A stretch of DNA of 64,000 bases, from positions 930,501 to 994,500 of the forward strand of contig NZ_UGTM01000001.1 in assembly GCF_900454835.1 (NCBI RefSeq), written 5' to 3'. Position 1 is the stretch's first letter; each line of letters starts with the position of its first letter. The notes under the pieces are model-generated. The model saw only the letters and a program-made list of their open reading frames with translations. It was not told the origin of the DNA and did not search any database. This DNA is from Prevotella denticola. GTDB taxonomy: Bacteria > Bacteroidota > Bacteroidia > Bacteroidales > Bacteroidaceae. This document shows positions 1 to 8,671 of the stretch, piece by piece. Position numbers and translations under genes: made by a program.

Positions 1-88
1 TTATCGTGAGCCGTTCACACCGATGGCGGAGCCACAGGTGAAAGCGCAGATAGTGACGTGAGAGTAAAAAGTTTCTTTTCCTTGCCAT
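1..88 (-). CDS. Conjugal transfer protein TraL, N-terminal fragment (probable)
   Basis: An open frame starts with ATG at 88, four bases downstream of the traK stop codon, and runs off the left edge without a stop. Only 29 codons are visible. They are basic and end in a stretch reading RCERLT, which loosely resembles the start of the small TraL (DUF3989) membrane protein. In Bacteroides conjugative transposons traL follows traK directly, so position is the main evidence. The fragment is too short for a firm assignment. Confidence 0.4.
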   Translation of the reverse strand, partial: MARKRNFLLSRHYLRFHLWLRHRCERLTI

Positions 89-92
89 AGCC

Positions 93-716
93 TTATCGTT
101 TATAAGTCTGTATGTCCCTGTTCTCCTTGACGAGGAAGTTCTCCATCAGGAAGCCTTGCGGGTTGTTGTCCGAACGGACAGAGTTCTGCAGCGTGCAGGT
201 CGTAACAAGACTGCGCTCTGTAACGTTGCTCTGACGGACGATAAACTCCCGTGCATAAGTCGTTACCGTATAAGGGTAAGTATTGAAGTTGCAGTGGATA
301 GAGTCCACCTCTATGCGCTGATTGACATTGCCCGATATGGCACGGTTATAATAGCCCTTCTCTGCCAAGTCCTTGTAATAGTTGAAAGCCGACTTGTCAC
401 ACAGTACGAAGGCACGTTCCATGTTCTTCTCAATGGCATCCTTGTCAGGCGCAATGGTGAAGAACAGCTCATGGAAGCGACGTACATGCTCCCTTGCCTC
501 TACGGGACGATTACGACTTGCATCCTGACTGAGGGCAAGCATGAGCGACTTTCCCTGGTCAAGCACATAGATTTTCTCCCGCTGCTCCTTAGCGAAACTG
601 TACGAGGCATAGAGGGCATAACCACTTACTGCCACGCAGACGATGGCAAAGACAAAGGCGTAGAGCCTTATCTGTCTGAATGAGGTCTCGATGTTGTTGA
701 GTGATTTGAATTCCAT
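93..716 (-). CDS. traK: Conjugative transposon protein TraK
   Basis: A 207-residue protein starting MEFKSLNNIE; this ATG at 716 was chosen because the open frame further upstream runs over traJ. One membrane segment lies near residues 20-42 (YAFVFAIVCVAVSGYALYA), followed by a soluble periplasmic part. This is the usual length and layout of TraK, a VirB8-like inner-membrane piece of the Bacteroides mating apparatus that couples channel subunits. It sits in the tra operon between traJ and a probable traL. It appears intact and is probably co-transcribed from traA. Identification rests on family resemblance and gene order. Confidence 0.9.
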   Translation of the reverse strand: MEFKSLNNIETSFRQIRLYAFVFAIVCVAVSGYALYASYSFAKEQREKIYVLDQGKSLMLALSQDASRNRPVEAREHVRRFHELFFTIAPDKDAIEKNMERAFVLCDKSAFNYYKDLAEKGYYNRAISGNVNQRIEVDSIHCNFNTYPYTVTTYAREFIVRQSNVTERSLVTTCTLQNSVRSDNNPQGFLMENFLVKENRDIQTYKR

Positions 717-768
717 TTTTTTCTTTCCTTTTATAGCTGTTGATGAATTAAGCATTATTGCTCCATTT

Positions 769-1806
769 CTATTTTCCTTTGAGCAGCGCACCCTTGATAC
801 GTCCACCGACATTGCCGATAACCGACCCGGCACCTGCTGCGGCATATCGTCCGCCCGTGTAGGCACTTTGTGCACCGCGCTGTGCAGCTTGATTGACATT
901 GCGACCATAAGAGCCGATACCGCCTCCTGCTTCGATAATCCAGCCTGCAACGGTGGGAACGCAGAAGTAACCCACGATACCGATAAGGAAGAAGACGATG
1001 TAGTACCACGTCCCCGAATCAGGCAGGTAGTTGGGGTCACTGAGCGCTTCGATGTCCTTCTGTACCATCAGCACCTGTATCTTCGTAAGCAGTGCCGTAA
1101 GGATAGAACTGACAGGCAGCCACAGGTATACAGAGATATAGCGTGAGAACCATGCTGTGAGCGAACCCGACAACCCGTCCCATACGGCAATGCCGAAGAC
1201 TATCGGACCGAGAATGGCAAGAACGATGAGTATGAAGGTGCGCAGTGTGTCGATGATAAGCCCTGCAGCATGGAATAGGAGTTCTAAAAGGTCGTGTACC
1301 ATCTTCATAATCCATTGCTTGGTCTGATAGGCAGCACGCTCGGCATACATACCCGCTATCGTCACGGCATCTTCAGGTCCGATGATGCCCATCTCCTCTA
1401 TCTTTTGGTCGAACTTCTCGTTGGATACCAAGTAGGCTGTTTCGGGATTGCGCAGGTAGGCTTCCTCCTGCAACTTATCCCGTTTGGCGGTAAGCTCCGC
1501 CAAGTTGGTCTCCTGTTGGTGCACCATGCTTTCCGTTCCCTGCACTACGGGCGAGAGAACGGCATTCATCGTACCCAGTACGACTGTCGGGAAGAACATG
1601 ATGCAGAAACCCAAGACAAAGGGACGGAGAAGGGGAAAGACGTCTATCGCCTCGGCACGGGCTATGGAAGCCCATACCCGAAGGGCAATATAAAAGAGCG
1701 CACCCAAGCCCGCAATACCCTTGGCAATACCCGTCATCTGGGCACAGAGGGGCATCATCTCGTCATAGGTCGAGTGTAGCAGCTCGTGTAAACTGGCAAA
1801 ATCCAT
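769..1806 (-). CDS. traJ: Conjugative transposon protein TraJ
   Basis: A polytopic inner-membrane protein of 345 residues starting MDFASLHELL at ATG 1806; a TTG six bases upstream is an unlikely start. Hydrophobic segments lie near residues 25-45, 60-85, 180-215, 225-250 and 275-295. The C-terminus is rich in Gly, Ala and Arg. This matches TraJ, the VirB6-like channel component of Bacteroides conjugation systems, which is thought to form part of the DNA path across the inner membrane. It lies between traI and traK in the canonical order, with about 50 bases on each side. It appears complete. Confidence 0.9.
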   Translation of the reverse strand: MDFASLHELLHSTYDEMMPLCAQMTGIAKGIAGLGALFYIALRVWASIARAEAIDVFPLLRPFVLGFCIMFFPTVVLGTMNAVLSPVVQGTESMVHQQETNLAELTAKRDKLQEEAYLRNPETAYLVSNEKFDQKIEEMGIIGPEDAVTIAGMYAERAAYQTKQWIMKMVHDLLELLFHAAGLIIDTLRTFILIVLAILGPIVFGIAVWDGLSGSLTAWFSRYISVYLWLPVSSILTALLTKIQVLMVQKDIEALSDPNYLPDSGTWYYIVFFLIGIVGYFCVPTVAGWIIEAGGGIGSYGRNVNQAAQRGAQSAYTGGRYAAAGAGSVIGNVGGRIKGALLKGK

Positions 1807-1858
1807 AAGCAAGTGTGTTTTATGAAAGTTCTTTCAAGTTCTTTTTTAGTCTGTGGAT

Positions 1859-2491
1859 TTACCAATACCTGCTTGCCGTATTGCCGTAGAGTGCCTTGAC
1901 GGAGGCAAGGTTGTTCTTTTCTCTTGCACGCACGTAGCTTACGGAGATGTTCTTCCTTGTGTAATACGACACGAGCGAGCGGTTTTCCCTAAGCGTGGTA
2001 TAAATACGGTCGATGGCTTGCATACGCTCGTGGTCGTTCATCGAGAGGACACCCGACTTGACGATGGACTTGAGTTCCTTGAGACTCTCCCCACTCTGTT
2101 CCAAGAGCTTGGCATAGCCCGAAGCCATTGCAGCAAGTTCTGAAGGGCGGAAGTTCTTGTCCGAGAGCATTTTCTTATACGAGGTGACGTAAATCTCCGA
2201 GATGTCGCCCACCATCAGGATGCACTCCTTGACCTTGTAGGCATCTCCTATAAGGTTGTTCACCTTCTTCAGGGCATCATAATACTTCTTGGTGTCGTTG
2301 TAGAGTTTCTCCACCTCCTTGAATCCGTCAAGGGTGTTCTTCACCGTCTTGGAGGCGGTGGCAATCTCCTTGACCGAATTGACGATGTTGCCGGCAAAAT
2401 TGCCGGGATCGGTTACCACCCACTGTGCGTGGGCCTTTCCGCTGAATAAAAGGACGGAGCCAATCAGCAGCATTAAAATTCTTGTTCTCAT
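1859..2491 (-). CDS. traI: Conjugative transposon protein TraI (DUF4141)
   Basis: A 210-residue secreted protein. It has a classical signal peptide (MRTRILMLLIGSVLLFSGKAHAQ) with a likely cut after the Ala-x-Ala motif near residue 22. The mature part is helical and rich in Lys and charged residues (NTLDGFKEVEKLYNDTKKYY), as in the TraI/DUF4141 family, a VirB5-like periplasmic or pilus-tip component. Length fits the family. The usual neighbour traH is not found upstream; in its place lies a palindrome-rich spacer (2492-2713). The tra operon continues downstream with traJ. Confidence 0.88.
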   Translation of the reverse strand: MRTRILMLLIGSVLLFSGKAHAQWVVTDPGNFAGNIVNSVKEIATASKTVKNTLDGFKEVEKLYNDTKKYYDALKKVNNLIGDAYKVKECILMVGDISEIYVTSYKKMLSDKNFRPSELAAMASGYAKLLEQSGESLKELKSIVKSGVLSMNDHERMQAIDRIYTTLRENRSLVSYYTRKNISVSYVRAREKNNLASVKALYGNTASRYW

Positions 2492-2577
2492 TGTTCTTTT
2501 TGTTTATGATGTGAATACTATGTTTGTCTGAATGTCCACTAAGGGATGTCTATTCAGCTTGCTGTTATAGGGATAAG

Positions 2578-2658
2578 TTGGACAAGTTAGTCCAAGTATT
2601 TGGACACGACTGTCTAATTGATTGGACACGTTTGTCCAATTGATTATCCACGTTTGGA
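2578..2658. repeat. Array of four short palindromes between traG and traI
   Basis: In the 222-base spacer between traG and traI there is a run of short inverted repeats built on one theme. TTGGAC/GTCCAA with a 6-base loop lies at 2578-2595. An imperfect TTGGACA/TGTCTAA lies at 2600-2617. A perfect ATTGGACA/TGTCCAAT with a 4-base loop lies at 2621-2640. A shorter TCCA/TGGA lies at 2647-2658. The spacing is about 20-22 bases. The array sits where traH would be and has no credible open frame. It could be an operator, an RNA processing or attenuation signal, or a protein-binding site on transferred DNA. Confidence 0.6.
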
Positions 2659-2713
2659 GCATTATTTGTTTACGTTTGGCTAAACCAATACATTCTTTAC
2701 ATGTCTTGTCCGA

Positions 2714-5227
2714 TTAACGATTTCGTGCAGCCCGTTTCTCTTGTGCAAGCTGCCGGATAGCCGTTTCGATGTCTCCACCGAGCTGTGCTGCCCTGTTCAT
2801 TACCTCCACCTTCTCGGTTTCCTCCGTGGTGTAGGTCAGGTATTCCTCCATGCTCACTTCCGTGGCATAGACTGCACTCTGCATACCGCCCAAGCCTATC
2901 CATACCTCCTTGTAGAGCCTATTCGGGTCGTTGTTCTGGTTGATGGAGAGTATCTGGCTCTTCTCCTTTTCCGAAAGACCGAGCATCGCCTGTATGCCGT
3001 CGAACTTGGTCATGTACTTGCGCTGGTCAAGCAGTATCTTGCAGTCGGAGTTGTTGATGATGCTCTCCTTGACAATGGGTGATTGGATGATGTCGTCCAC
3101 CTCCTGCGTTACGACAATGGCTTCCCCGAAATACTTTCTGACGGTCTTATACAAATACTTGATGTAGTCCGCCATGTTTGCCGAAGCAATCGCCTTCCAC
3201 GCTTCCTCAATGAGTATCATCTTGCGGATACCCTTTAATCGGCGCATCTTGTTGATGAAAGCTTCCATGATGATAATCGTTACCACAGGAAAGAGGTCTT
3301 TATTATCCTTTACTTGGTCGATTTCAAAGACGATGAAGCGTTTAGAGAGCAGGTCGATGTTCTTGTCCGAGTTCAGCAGGAAATCATATCGACCACCACG
3401 ATAGTATTGCTTCAATGTCGTAAGGAGGTTATTGATATTGAAGTCCGAGAGGGTTACCTTGATGTCTCGCTTTTCCATATCCTTTCGGTACACGTCCCGC
3501 AGATACTCATAGAAGGTATTAAAACAGGGTGTAACGCTGTGGTCAGCACATATCAGCTCGATATAGGAGTTTACGGCTGAACCAAGTTCGCCTGCCTCGG
3601 TCTTCGTGATATGCTCATCAGCACTCCTCCAGAGCGTGAGCAGCAGCGTACAGATACTCTCCCTTTTCTCTACATCGAAGAAGTAATCATCAGTATAAAA
3701 AGGATTGAAGGAAATCGGACTTTCATTGGTATAGGTGAAATACACACCGTCCTCGCCCTTGGTCTTGCGATGGATAAGTTCACACAAGCCTTGATATGAG
3801 TTTCCTGTATCAACCAAAAGGACGTGCGCCCCTTGCTCGTAATACTGGCGTACCATGTGGTTGGTAAAGAAAGACTTGCCACTGCCCGAAGGACCCAAGA
3901 TGAACTTGTTACGGTTAGTGATGACTCCCTTTTTCATCGGTAAATCCGATATGTCCAGATGAACAGGTTTCCCCGAAAGGCGGTCAGCCATCTTGATGCC
4001 GAAGGGAGAGAGCGAATCCTTGTAGTTCGTCTCTGCCGTAAAGAAGCAGAGGGCAGGCTCGATGAAAGTATAAAACGACTCTTCTGCTGGAAAGTCTGCC
4101 GCATTGCCGGGTATGCCCGCCCAGTAGAGCGTTGCCGCATCAATGGTGTTGTGGCGAGGATGGCATTCCATAAGAGCAAGTGCAGAGCCCACGTCATTCT
4201 TGATCTGGCGAAGTTCTTCCTTATCGCTGCTCCATGCCAATACGTTGAAGTGGGCACGGATAGAGGTCAATCCCTGTGAGTGGGCAATATTGAGATACTC
4301 CTGTATCCATTCCTCGTTGATTTGGTTGCTACGGCTGTAGCGTGCCAGTGAGTGCATGTTTCTTGCCTGCTTTTCGAAGCGTTCCAAGTTGACATCGCTA
4401 TCCTCGATGAAGAGATACTGGTTATAGATATGGTTGCAGGGCAACATCAGCCCTACGGGCGAGGCAAAGGACAACCTGCAATCCGAGCGGTCAGTGGACA
4501 GTCGCTCATATCGGCTATCCGTACTTACCGTTGTCGGCAGGTCATCCGTATCGGAAAGCGTATGCAGGCACAGGCGATTGTCGCCCACGCGCACAAGATC
4601 TGCTCCCAAGCGGATATCTTCCAAAGACGCATGCCCTTCTTCTGATAGAGAGAAATACCTGTCGAGTAGTCCACCCTTTTCATTTGTGCCAACCAACTCG
4701 TCTTCAATCATGCGGATAATCCTTATCTGTTCGGTATCATTGATGATACGCTCGAACTGGTCCACTGCTTCCATAAACTTCATCACCTCATCTTTGTTGG
4801 TGATTTCCTTGGGCAGCAGGTGTCCACGGCAGAGCGAAGAAAAATTGCTCTGCTGCGCCATACGCTGCTTGTTGGTCTTGGTCAGGAAGAGATAGACTGA
4901 GTGGTGGAGATACGGACGCTCATTGAAGTGCCGCTCAGAGGAACGGGCAAGGAAACTCAGTCCGCTATCAGAGAGCTTCCCTTGATAGTCCTCCTTGATG
5001 AACCAGTCCTGCTTGTGTACGATGCTGTAATTGGGTAGCACTTTTATAGCCTTGTGCCAGGCAGAGTGCATTGCTTCGTATTCTGTAGAGGTAACGGTAA
5101 AGAGTTCGGGCAGCTCCACACGGAAAGCCACCGTGATGTCAGCATCTTTGCTCACCATGCAGCCCTGCTCGATGGAGAGCAGCGGAAACTTCGACTCCAA
5201 GGTGGTTATCTTGCTTTTATTTCTCAT
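2714..5227 (-). CDS. traG: Conjugation system ATPase TraG (VirB4-like)
   Basis: An 837-residue cytoplasmic ATPase that powers assembly and transfer in the type IV secretion apparatus. A Walker A motif (GPSGSGKS) lies near residue 445. A Walker B-like stretch (MILIEEAW) follows in the C-terminal half, and the N-terminal half has the expected TraG domain. Length and motif layout match Bacteroidetes TraG/VirB4 proteins. The start ATG overlaps the traF stop by four bases, showing translational coupling. The frame is intact. This is the energising ATPase and is distinct from the coupling protein encoded at 10414. Confidence 0.95.
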   Translation of the reverse strand: MRNKSKITTLESKFPLLSIEQGCMVSKDADITVAFRVELPELFTVTSTEYEAMHSAWHKAIKVLPNYSIVHKQDWFIKEDYQGKLSDSGLSFLARSSERHFNERPYLHHSVYLFLTKTNKQRMAQQSNFSSLCRGHLLPKEITNKDEVMKFMEAVDQFERIINDTEQIRIIRMIEDELVGTNEKGGLLDRYFSLSEEGHASLEDIRLGADLVRVGDNRLCLHTLSDTDDLPTTVSTDSRYERLSTDRSDCRLSFASPVGLMLPCNHIYNQYLFIEDSDVNLERFEKQARNMHSLARYSRSNQINEEWIQEYLNIAHSQGLTSIRAHFNVLAWSSDKEELRQIKNDVGSALALMECHPRHNTIDAATLYWAGIPGNAADFPAEESFYTFIEPALCFFTAETNYKDSLSPFGIKMADRLSGKPVHLDISDLPMKKGVITNRNKFILGPSGSGKSFFTNHMVRQYYEQGAHVLLVDTGNSYQGLCELIHRKTKGEDGVYFTYTNESPISFNPFYTDDYFFDVEKRESICTLLLTLWRSADEHITKTEAGELGSAVNSYIELICADHSVTPCFNTFYEYLRDVYRKDMEKRDIKVTLSDFNINNLLTTLKQYYRGGRYDFLLNSDKNIDLLSKRFIVFEIDQVKDNKDLFPVVTIIIMEAFINKMRRLKGIRKMILIEEAWKAIASANMADYIKYLYKTVRKYFGEAIVVTQEVDDIIQSPIVKESIINNSDCKILLDQRKYMTKFDGIQAMLGLSEKEKSQILSINQNNDPNRLYKEVWIGLGGMQSAVYATEVSMEEYLTYTTEETEKVEVMNRAAQLGGDIETAIRQLAQEKRAARNR

Positions 5228-5559
5228 TGCTTCGCTTTTTTTGGTTGAAGGTTACGGATAAGGTGGCAGACCGTACGGCGGTTCACAAGGTAGCGTGGGT
5301 GCATACGTACTGCTCCTTTTTTCATCAGCCCATATTGCCCGTACTTTCTATTCATGGTGAACGTTTGCCATACCACAAGGCTGGCACCCACTACGCCTAT
5401 GATAAGACAGGTAATTTGGCTGACTCCACAGAGATAGAGAATGACCACAAGAATGAAGACGGCAAGCAAGCCTCCTGCAAAGAGGAAGAGATACTGTGCC
5501 TTCAAGCCCTTGAACTCTACCGTCCGGCCTACACCTTTGTTGATTTCAAATGCTGCCAT
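5224..5559 (-). CDS. traF: Conjugal transfer protein TraF (DUF4133)
   Basis: A small 111-residue membrane protein with two adjacent hydrophobic segments near residues 23-43 and 46-66, then a basic tail (NRRTVCHLIRNLQPKKAKQ). This is the shape of TraF/DUF4133, a VirB3-like partner of the TraG ATPase. It overlaps traG by four bases and follows traE after four bases, so the three are translated as a unit. Nothing is unusual about it. Confidence 0.88.
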   Translation of the reverse strand: MAAFEINKGVGRTVEFKGLKAQYLFLFAGGLLAVFILVVILYLCGVSQITCLIIGVVGASLVVWQTFTMNRKYGQYGLMKKGAVRMHPRYLVNRRTVCHLIRNLQPKKAKQ

Positions 5560-5563
5560 CGCC

Positions 5564-5863
5564 TTACAGGAAGAAGCTTCTCAGGATAGTGGCAGCCACA
5601 ATGAGGAAGATACACGCACCGAACCAAGAGGCTGCGGTCTTGCTCGTATCGGGGTCACCACTTGAAAACTTGTTGTATACTTTTATGCCTCCAATCAACC
5701 CCGCTACCGCCCCTACGGCATAAATGAGTTTCGTGCCGGGATCGAAGTAGGAGGTTACCATTTTTGTAGCTTCATTGATACCGGCAATACCATTGCCTTG
5801 TGCGTATGCTCCTATGGTGGCAGTCATCAGCAGGAGCATCATCAGTGTAATTTTTTTGTTCAT
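5564..5863 (-). CDS. traE: Conjugal transfer protein TraE (DUF4134, VirB2-like)
   Basis: A 99-residue protein with an N-terminal signal or membrane helix (MNKKITLMMLLLMTATIGAYAQ) and two further hydrophobic helices (LIYAVGAVAGLIGGIKVY and WFGACIFLIVAATILRSFF). This is the pilin-like layout of TraE/DUF4134, presumed VirB2-like subunit of the mating channel or pilus. It is immediately upstream of traF. About 130 non-coding bases separate it from the traD-like gene before it. Confidence 0.88.
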   Translation of the reverse strand: MNKKITLMMLLLMTATIGAYAQGNGIAGINEATKMVTSYFDPGTKLIYAVGAVAGLIGGIKVYNKFSSGDPDTSKTAASWFGACIFLIVAATILRSFFL

Positions 5864-5996
5864 TTGTATGTTATAATTTTAAGTGTGATAAAATTGCTTG
5901 TTCTTAAAAGGAAGGGGAAAGAGAGGCACATTTTCATGTGGAAACCTTGTAGCTGTTAATGAGCCGTTTTCTTTTCCCGCTTCCATCGTTGATTGT

Positions 5997-6767
5997 TTAC
6001 AGATAATATGAAAGAGGCTTGTCGTCGTCATTATCGGATGAAGTGTCAGAAGCGCTTGAATCTGCCGGTATTGAGTTTTGAGAAAACAACATTGCTTGTT
6101 GCTCGCTTTGTTCTTCCGCTTTACGGATTTTCTCCAATAGCGAAGTTTGCTCACCCTGCATCTTGGCGATGTTCTCCTTGTACTTATCCAATAGATCTGA
6201 GTCTTGAAGCTGCCGAATGGTCTCTTTGACTTCTTTCTCATCAGCCTCCTCACAGTCCTTTGCCCATTTTTGCAGGCGGACTAAGTCACGTGCGAGGACG
6301 GACTGCCCTGACATCTCGGTTTCGTCCGATGTGGACTCAATGGGCAGAATTAATTCCTCACGGGCGACCTCATTCTCATCAACTCGCTCCATCTCGAAAT
6401 CAACGTCCATCTCGTTGTCCCTTTCCTTCATGTCCTCTTTCTTTTCGGAGTTCTGAGGTGCAAAATTATTACTATTCTGCTCTGAATTTTCAGATGAAGA
6501 AGCAGAGGGAACTTGTGGGATAATAGGGGAAATGGAACGGCTTTTGCCAATCAGTACAAACTCGGCTTGATCTTCTTTTCCTTCTCCTTTTTGTCCGTCT
6601 TTTTCCTTCGTCGCTTCATTCTCCTTAGTCTGCTCATTGCCCTTTTTATTTTTCTTGATAAGGATGCCATACGGAGATACATACCGCATATAGAAGTACA
6701 GGATACCCAGCATTATCCAAATGATGATGAGTATCAGTATAAAACTGAAAAGTATTGTTTCCATCAT
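5997..6767 (-). CDS. Conjugal transfer protein TraD-like (DUF4122)
   Basis: 256 residues. One N-terminal membrane helix (about residues 5-27) is followed by a very acidic, low-complexity Glu/Ser/Asn-rich region. A predicted helical segment comes near residues 160-225 (VRLQKWAKDCEEADEKEV...). The single-helix plus charged-tail layout and the position between the DUF3408 gene and traE match TraD (DUF4122) of Bacteroides conjugative transposons. Its start overlaps the stop of the preceding gene. The biochemical role of the family is not established; it is not the VirD4-type coupling protein called TraD in other systems. Confidence 0.72.
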   Translation of the reverse strand: MMETILFSFILILIIIWIMLGILYFYMRYVSPYGILIKKNKKGNEQTKENEATKEKDGQKGEGKEDQAEFVLIGKSRSISPIIPQVPSASSSENSEQNSNNFAPQNSEKKEDMKERDNEMDVDFEMERVDENEVAREELILPIESTSDETEMSGQSVLARDLVRLQKWAKDCEEADEKEVKETIRQLQDSDLLDKYKENIAKMQGEQTSLLEKIRKAEEQSEQQAMLFSQNSIPADSSASDTSSDNDDDKPLSYYL

Positions 6768-7291
6768 AGTGTTATTGTTGTCTTGCGTCTTTGTTTTGCT
6801 GCCGCACTGTTGAGCAATTCCAAATGTTCACGCAGGTGTTCCCTAAGAATGTTGTCTATATATGCGGCTATGGAAACACGCTCCCCCAAGTCCTGCAACA
6901 CGTTGCGCAGGTTCTGCAGCGTTTCCAGATTAATGGAGAAGGCTGTCCGCATTTGGGAGCGGACGGGATGAAAGTACAGGGAACGGTAGTCCTCTATGGA
7001 AAGGGAGGACACGCCGGGCTTTTCCATTCTCGGTTTCCTTTCCCGTTTCTGTTCCGTGTTCCCCGTTTCCTCTCTTTCAATTTCATCTACCAGTTTTTCT
7101 TTTGCTGTTTTCGTTTCTTTCGTCTCTTCTAAATTATTGTCTTCCTCCCCTGATGTTGCAGGGGAGGACTCAGTATCCTCGGAAGGGTCGAAGGAGTTTG
7201 GTATCGTGACAGGTTTCACCACGACATTGTCCTCTGCCATTTTCTTCAGCTTGTTTTCCAGCTGTTGCTTTCTTTCCTCAATCGTTGCCAT
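6764..7291 (-). CDS. DUF3408 protein, TraB/TraC-like
   Basis: 175 residues: a charged N-terminal half of low complexity (many Glu, Lys, Thr) and a conserved C-terminal half containing FSINLETLQNLRNVLQDLG and YIDNILREHLREH. The C-terminal part is typical of DUF3408, a ribbon-helix-helix-like DNA-binding fold found next to traA. It is likely a partner of the ParA-type ATPase in DNA handling. It overlaps traA by 14 bases. A homologue lies in the nested element at 40160-40666. Confidence 0.82.
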   Translation of the reverse strand: MATIEERKQQLENKLKKMAEDNVVVKPVTIPNSFDPSEDTESSPATSGEEDNNLEETKETKTAKEKLVDEIEREETGNTEQKRERKPRMEKPGVSSLSIEDYRSLYFHPVRSQMRTAFSINLETLQNLRNVLQDLGERVSIAAYIDNILREHLREHLELLNSAAAKQRRKTTITL

Positions 7292-8081
7292 TTTCTGTTT
7301 TCGTTTTTAGTTTGAGACGTTGAATTATCTCATTGACGAGTTCGTCCAGCCCCGTACCCGTTCGTAATCCCCTTGCAGGGGGCTGATAGGTAGAGCGGAA
7401 CACTCCGCGCAGTCCGTATGTGGAAAGTTCGTGAGAGAAGCGGTGCGTGGCATATACATAGCCGGGCAGGAGCGTGAGTTCGTATTCGTCGATGAGCTTT
7501 GTATATTCATCGATGATGATGTTCCTTACTCTTCTGTCCACCTTGTTCCAGAACAGGATAATGTCCTTTATCCGAGAGTCGGACATCGAAACTCCAATCT
7601 CCGTGATAGTCTTGGCGTATGCCAGACATGAAACCAGCGACTGAATGTCGGCTTCAATCGGAGAAAGGATATAGTCCATCTGAAGGGACAGTTCCATCAG
7701 TTCGGTTGTTCCGGCATGTCCCGGGAAATCAAATATAACCAACTGGTACTTCTCGTTGCTGATACCGTCGATTTTACTTCGTGCAGTCCTGACGGCTTCC
7801 TTGGGTGCAGACTTGTAAATTCTGTATGCTTTTTTGCCAAGGTGATGAAAGTACTCCTGCATGGATTTGGAAAGCTCTTCGCTCTCCTGAACGATACTTT
7901 TCTCACGTTCCCTCAGTTTGTAGAAAGAGTCTTGCGACAGGTCGCAGTCCATCACGAAGAGGTTGATGCCTTGTTCGTAGTACAATATGCTGCTTACGAT
8001 TTCGGCAAGAGTACTTTTTCCCACTCCTCCCTTTTGGGAAGAGAAGCCCAGAAAAAGGGGGCGTTGTTCTTTGTTCTCCAT
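7278..8081 (-). CDS. traA: ParA-type ATPase TraA
   Basis: 267 residues with the deviant Walker A motif SSQKGGVGKST near residue 14, a DCDLSQDS motif and a Walker B-like VIFDFPGHAG, as in the ParA/MinD family. In Bacteroides conjugative transposons this is TraA, first gene of the tra operon, probably acting with the DUF3408 protein on partitioning or DNA positioning. It is transcribed leftwards away from the oriT region and mobABC. It is intact. Confidence 0.9.
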   Translation of the reverse strand: MENKEQRPLFLGFSSQKGGVGKSTLAEIVSSILYYEQGINLFVMDCDLSQDSFYKLREREKSIVQESEELSKSMQEYFHHLGKKAYRIYKSAPKEAVRTARSKIDGISNEKYQLVIFDFPGHAGTTELMELSLQMDYILSPIEADIQSLVSCLAYAKTITEIGVSMSDSRIKDIILFWNKVDRRVRNIIIDEYTKLIDEYELTLLPGYVYATHRFSHELSTYGLRGVFRSTYQPPARGLRTGTGLDELVNEIIQRLKLKTKTENGND

Positions 8082-8232
8082 AATGATAATTTCTTAGTTC
8101 ATATTATTTGTCTATTTGATGTTTGGATATTCTCTCATTATTAAGAGTCATCAGCAGACAGTTTGCTCTGACTGCGTATGGTTCGGGCGATAGTCCAAAA
8201 GGACGATTTCAAGTTCTTACAATTTGTTGTAT

Positions 8233-8262
8233 TGACAATAGTTTGTCATGACAATAAATTGT
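8233..8262. promoter_or_regulatory. Thirty-base palindromic block shared with the nested element
   Basis: Two adjacent palindromes, TGACA/TGTCA with a 6-base loop and then ACAAT/ATTGT, form a 30-base block in the traA-mobA intergenic region (8082-8671). A block of the same length matching at 26 of 30 positions lies at 41764-41793 in the nested element. The rest of 8082-8472 is AT-rich with no credible gene. The block is a candidate operator or recombination/transfer protein site. Confidence 0.55.
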
Positions 8263-8472
8263 TATGAATATGTATTGTTCCTTCTTGTCATCTTTGGTGC
8301 AAGCCAACGGTAATATGATATATTTTTTGCTTGTGTTATCATACCATTGTTCGCTCGTTCTGATTGCAAAATAAATGATATTTCTGCTGATTTTATTACA
8401 GCGATGAAGTGCAGGGAAATACGAGGAAAAAGAGTGAATATCTCTGATAATGAGATATTTGAAAATCTGACG

Positions 8473-8480
8473 TAACTTTG
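8473..8480 (+). promoter_or_regulatory. Promoter -7 box for mobABC (candidate)
   Basis: TAACTTTG fits the Bacteroidetes -7 consensus TAnnTTTG. It lies about 190 bases before mobA, so the oriT-like hairpins would be in the transcribed leader. A TTTG occurs upstream but only about 11 bases away, so the -33 element is not convincing. Confidence 0.4.
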
Positions 8481-8567
8481 CAGGCGAGAATAATACATGG
8501 AGGTAACGTCCCGAAGCAGACACCCCAAAAGGGTGGATACTTCAATCGTATCAACTCTTGATATTGG

Positions 8568-8655
8568 CAAGGTGTGTCTTTGTCCGACAAACTCCGTTTC
8601 TGCCGACAAAGACCCTTGCCCCGAGGGGGGAGAGAATTACTCCAAAGTCGTAATT
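8568..8655 (+). other. oriT-like region of the outer element
   Basis: A 51-base imperfect hairpin (8568-8618; CAAGG...GTCTTTGT paired with ACAAAGAC-CCTTG) is followed by a G-rich CCCCGAGGGGGG run. A second stem AATTAC/GTAATT then flanks the fixed loop TCCAAAGTC (8635-8655). It lies just upstream of the mobilisation and relaxase genes, where a nic site is expected. The same structure with compensating base changes occurs at 39975-40063 in the nested element. The nic position itself cannot be read from sequence. Confidence 0.7.
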
Positions 8656-8671
8656 ACAAAAAGGAAAGACA

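Noticed and set aside
5879..6253. 124-codon minus-strand frame downstream of the traD-like gene
   Set aside because: Overlaps the traD-like coding sequence in another frame and has no recognisable features.
8262..8609. 115-codon minus-strand frame across the oriT region
   Set aside because: It would cross the oriT hairpin and the mob promoter; low-complexity AT-rich codons and no family.
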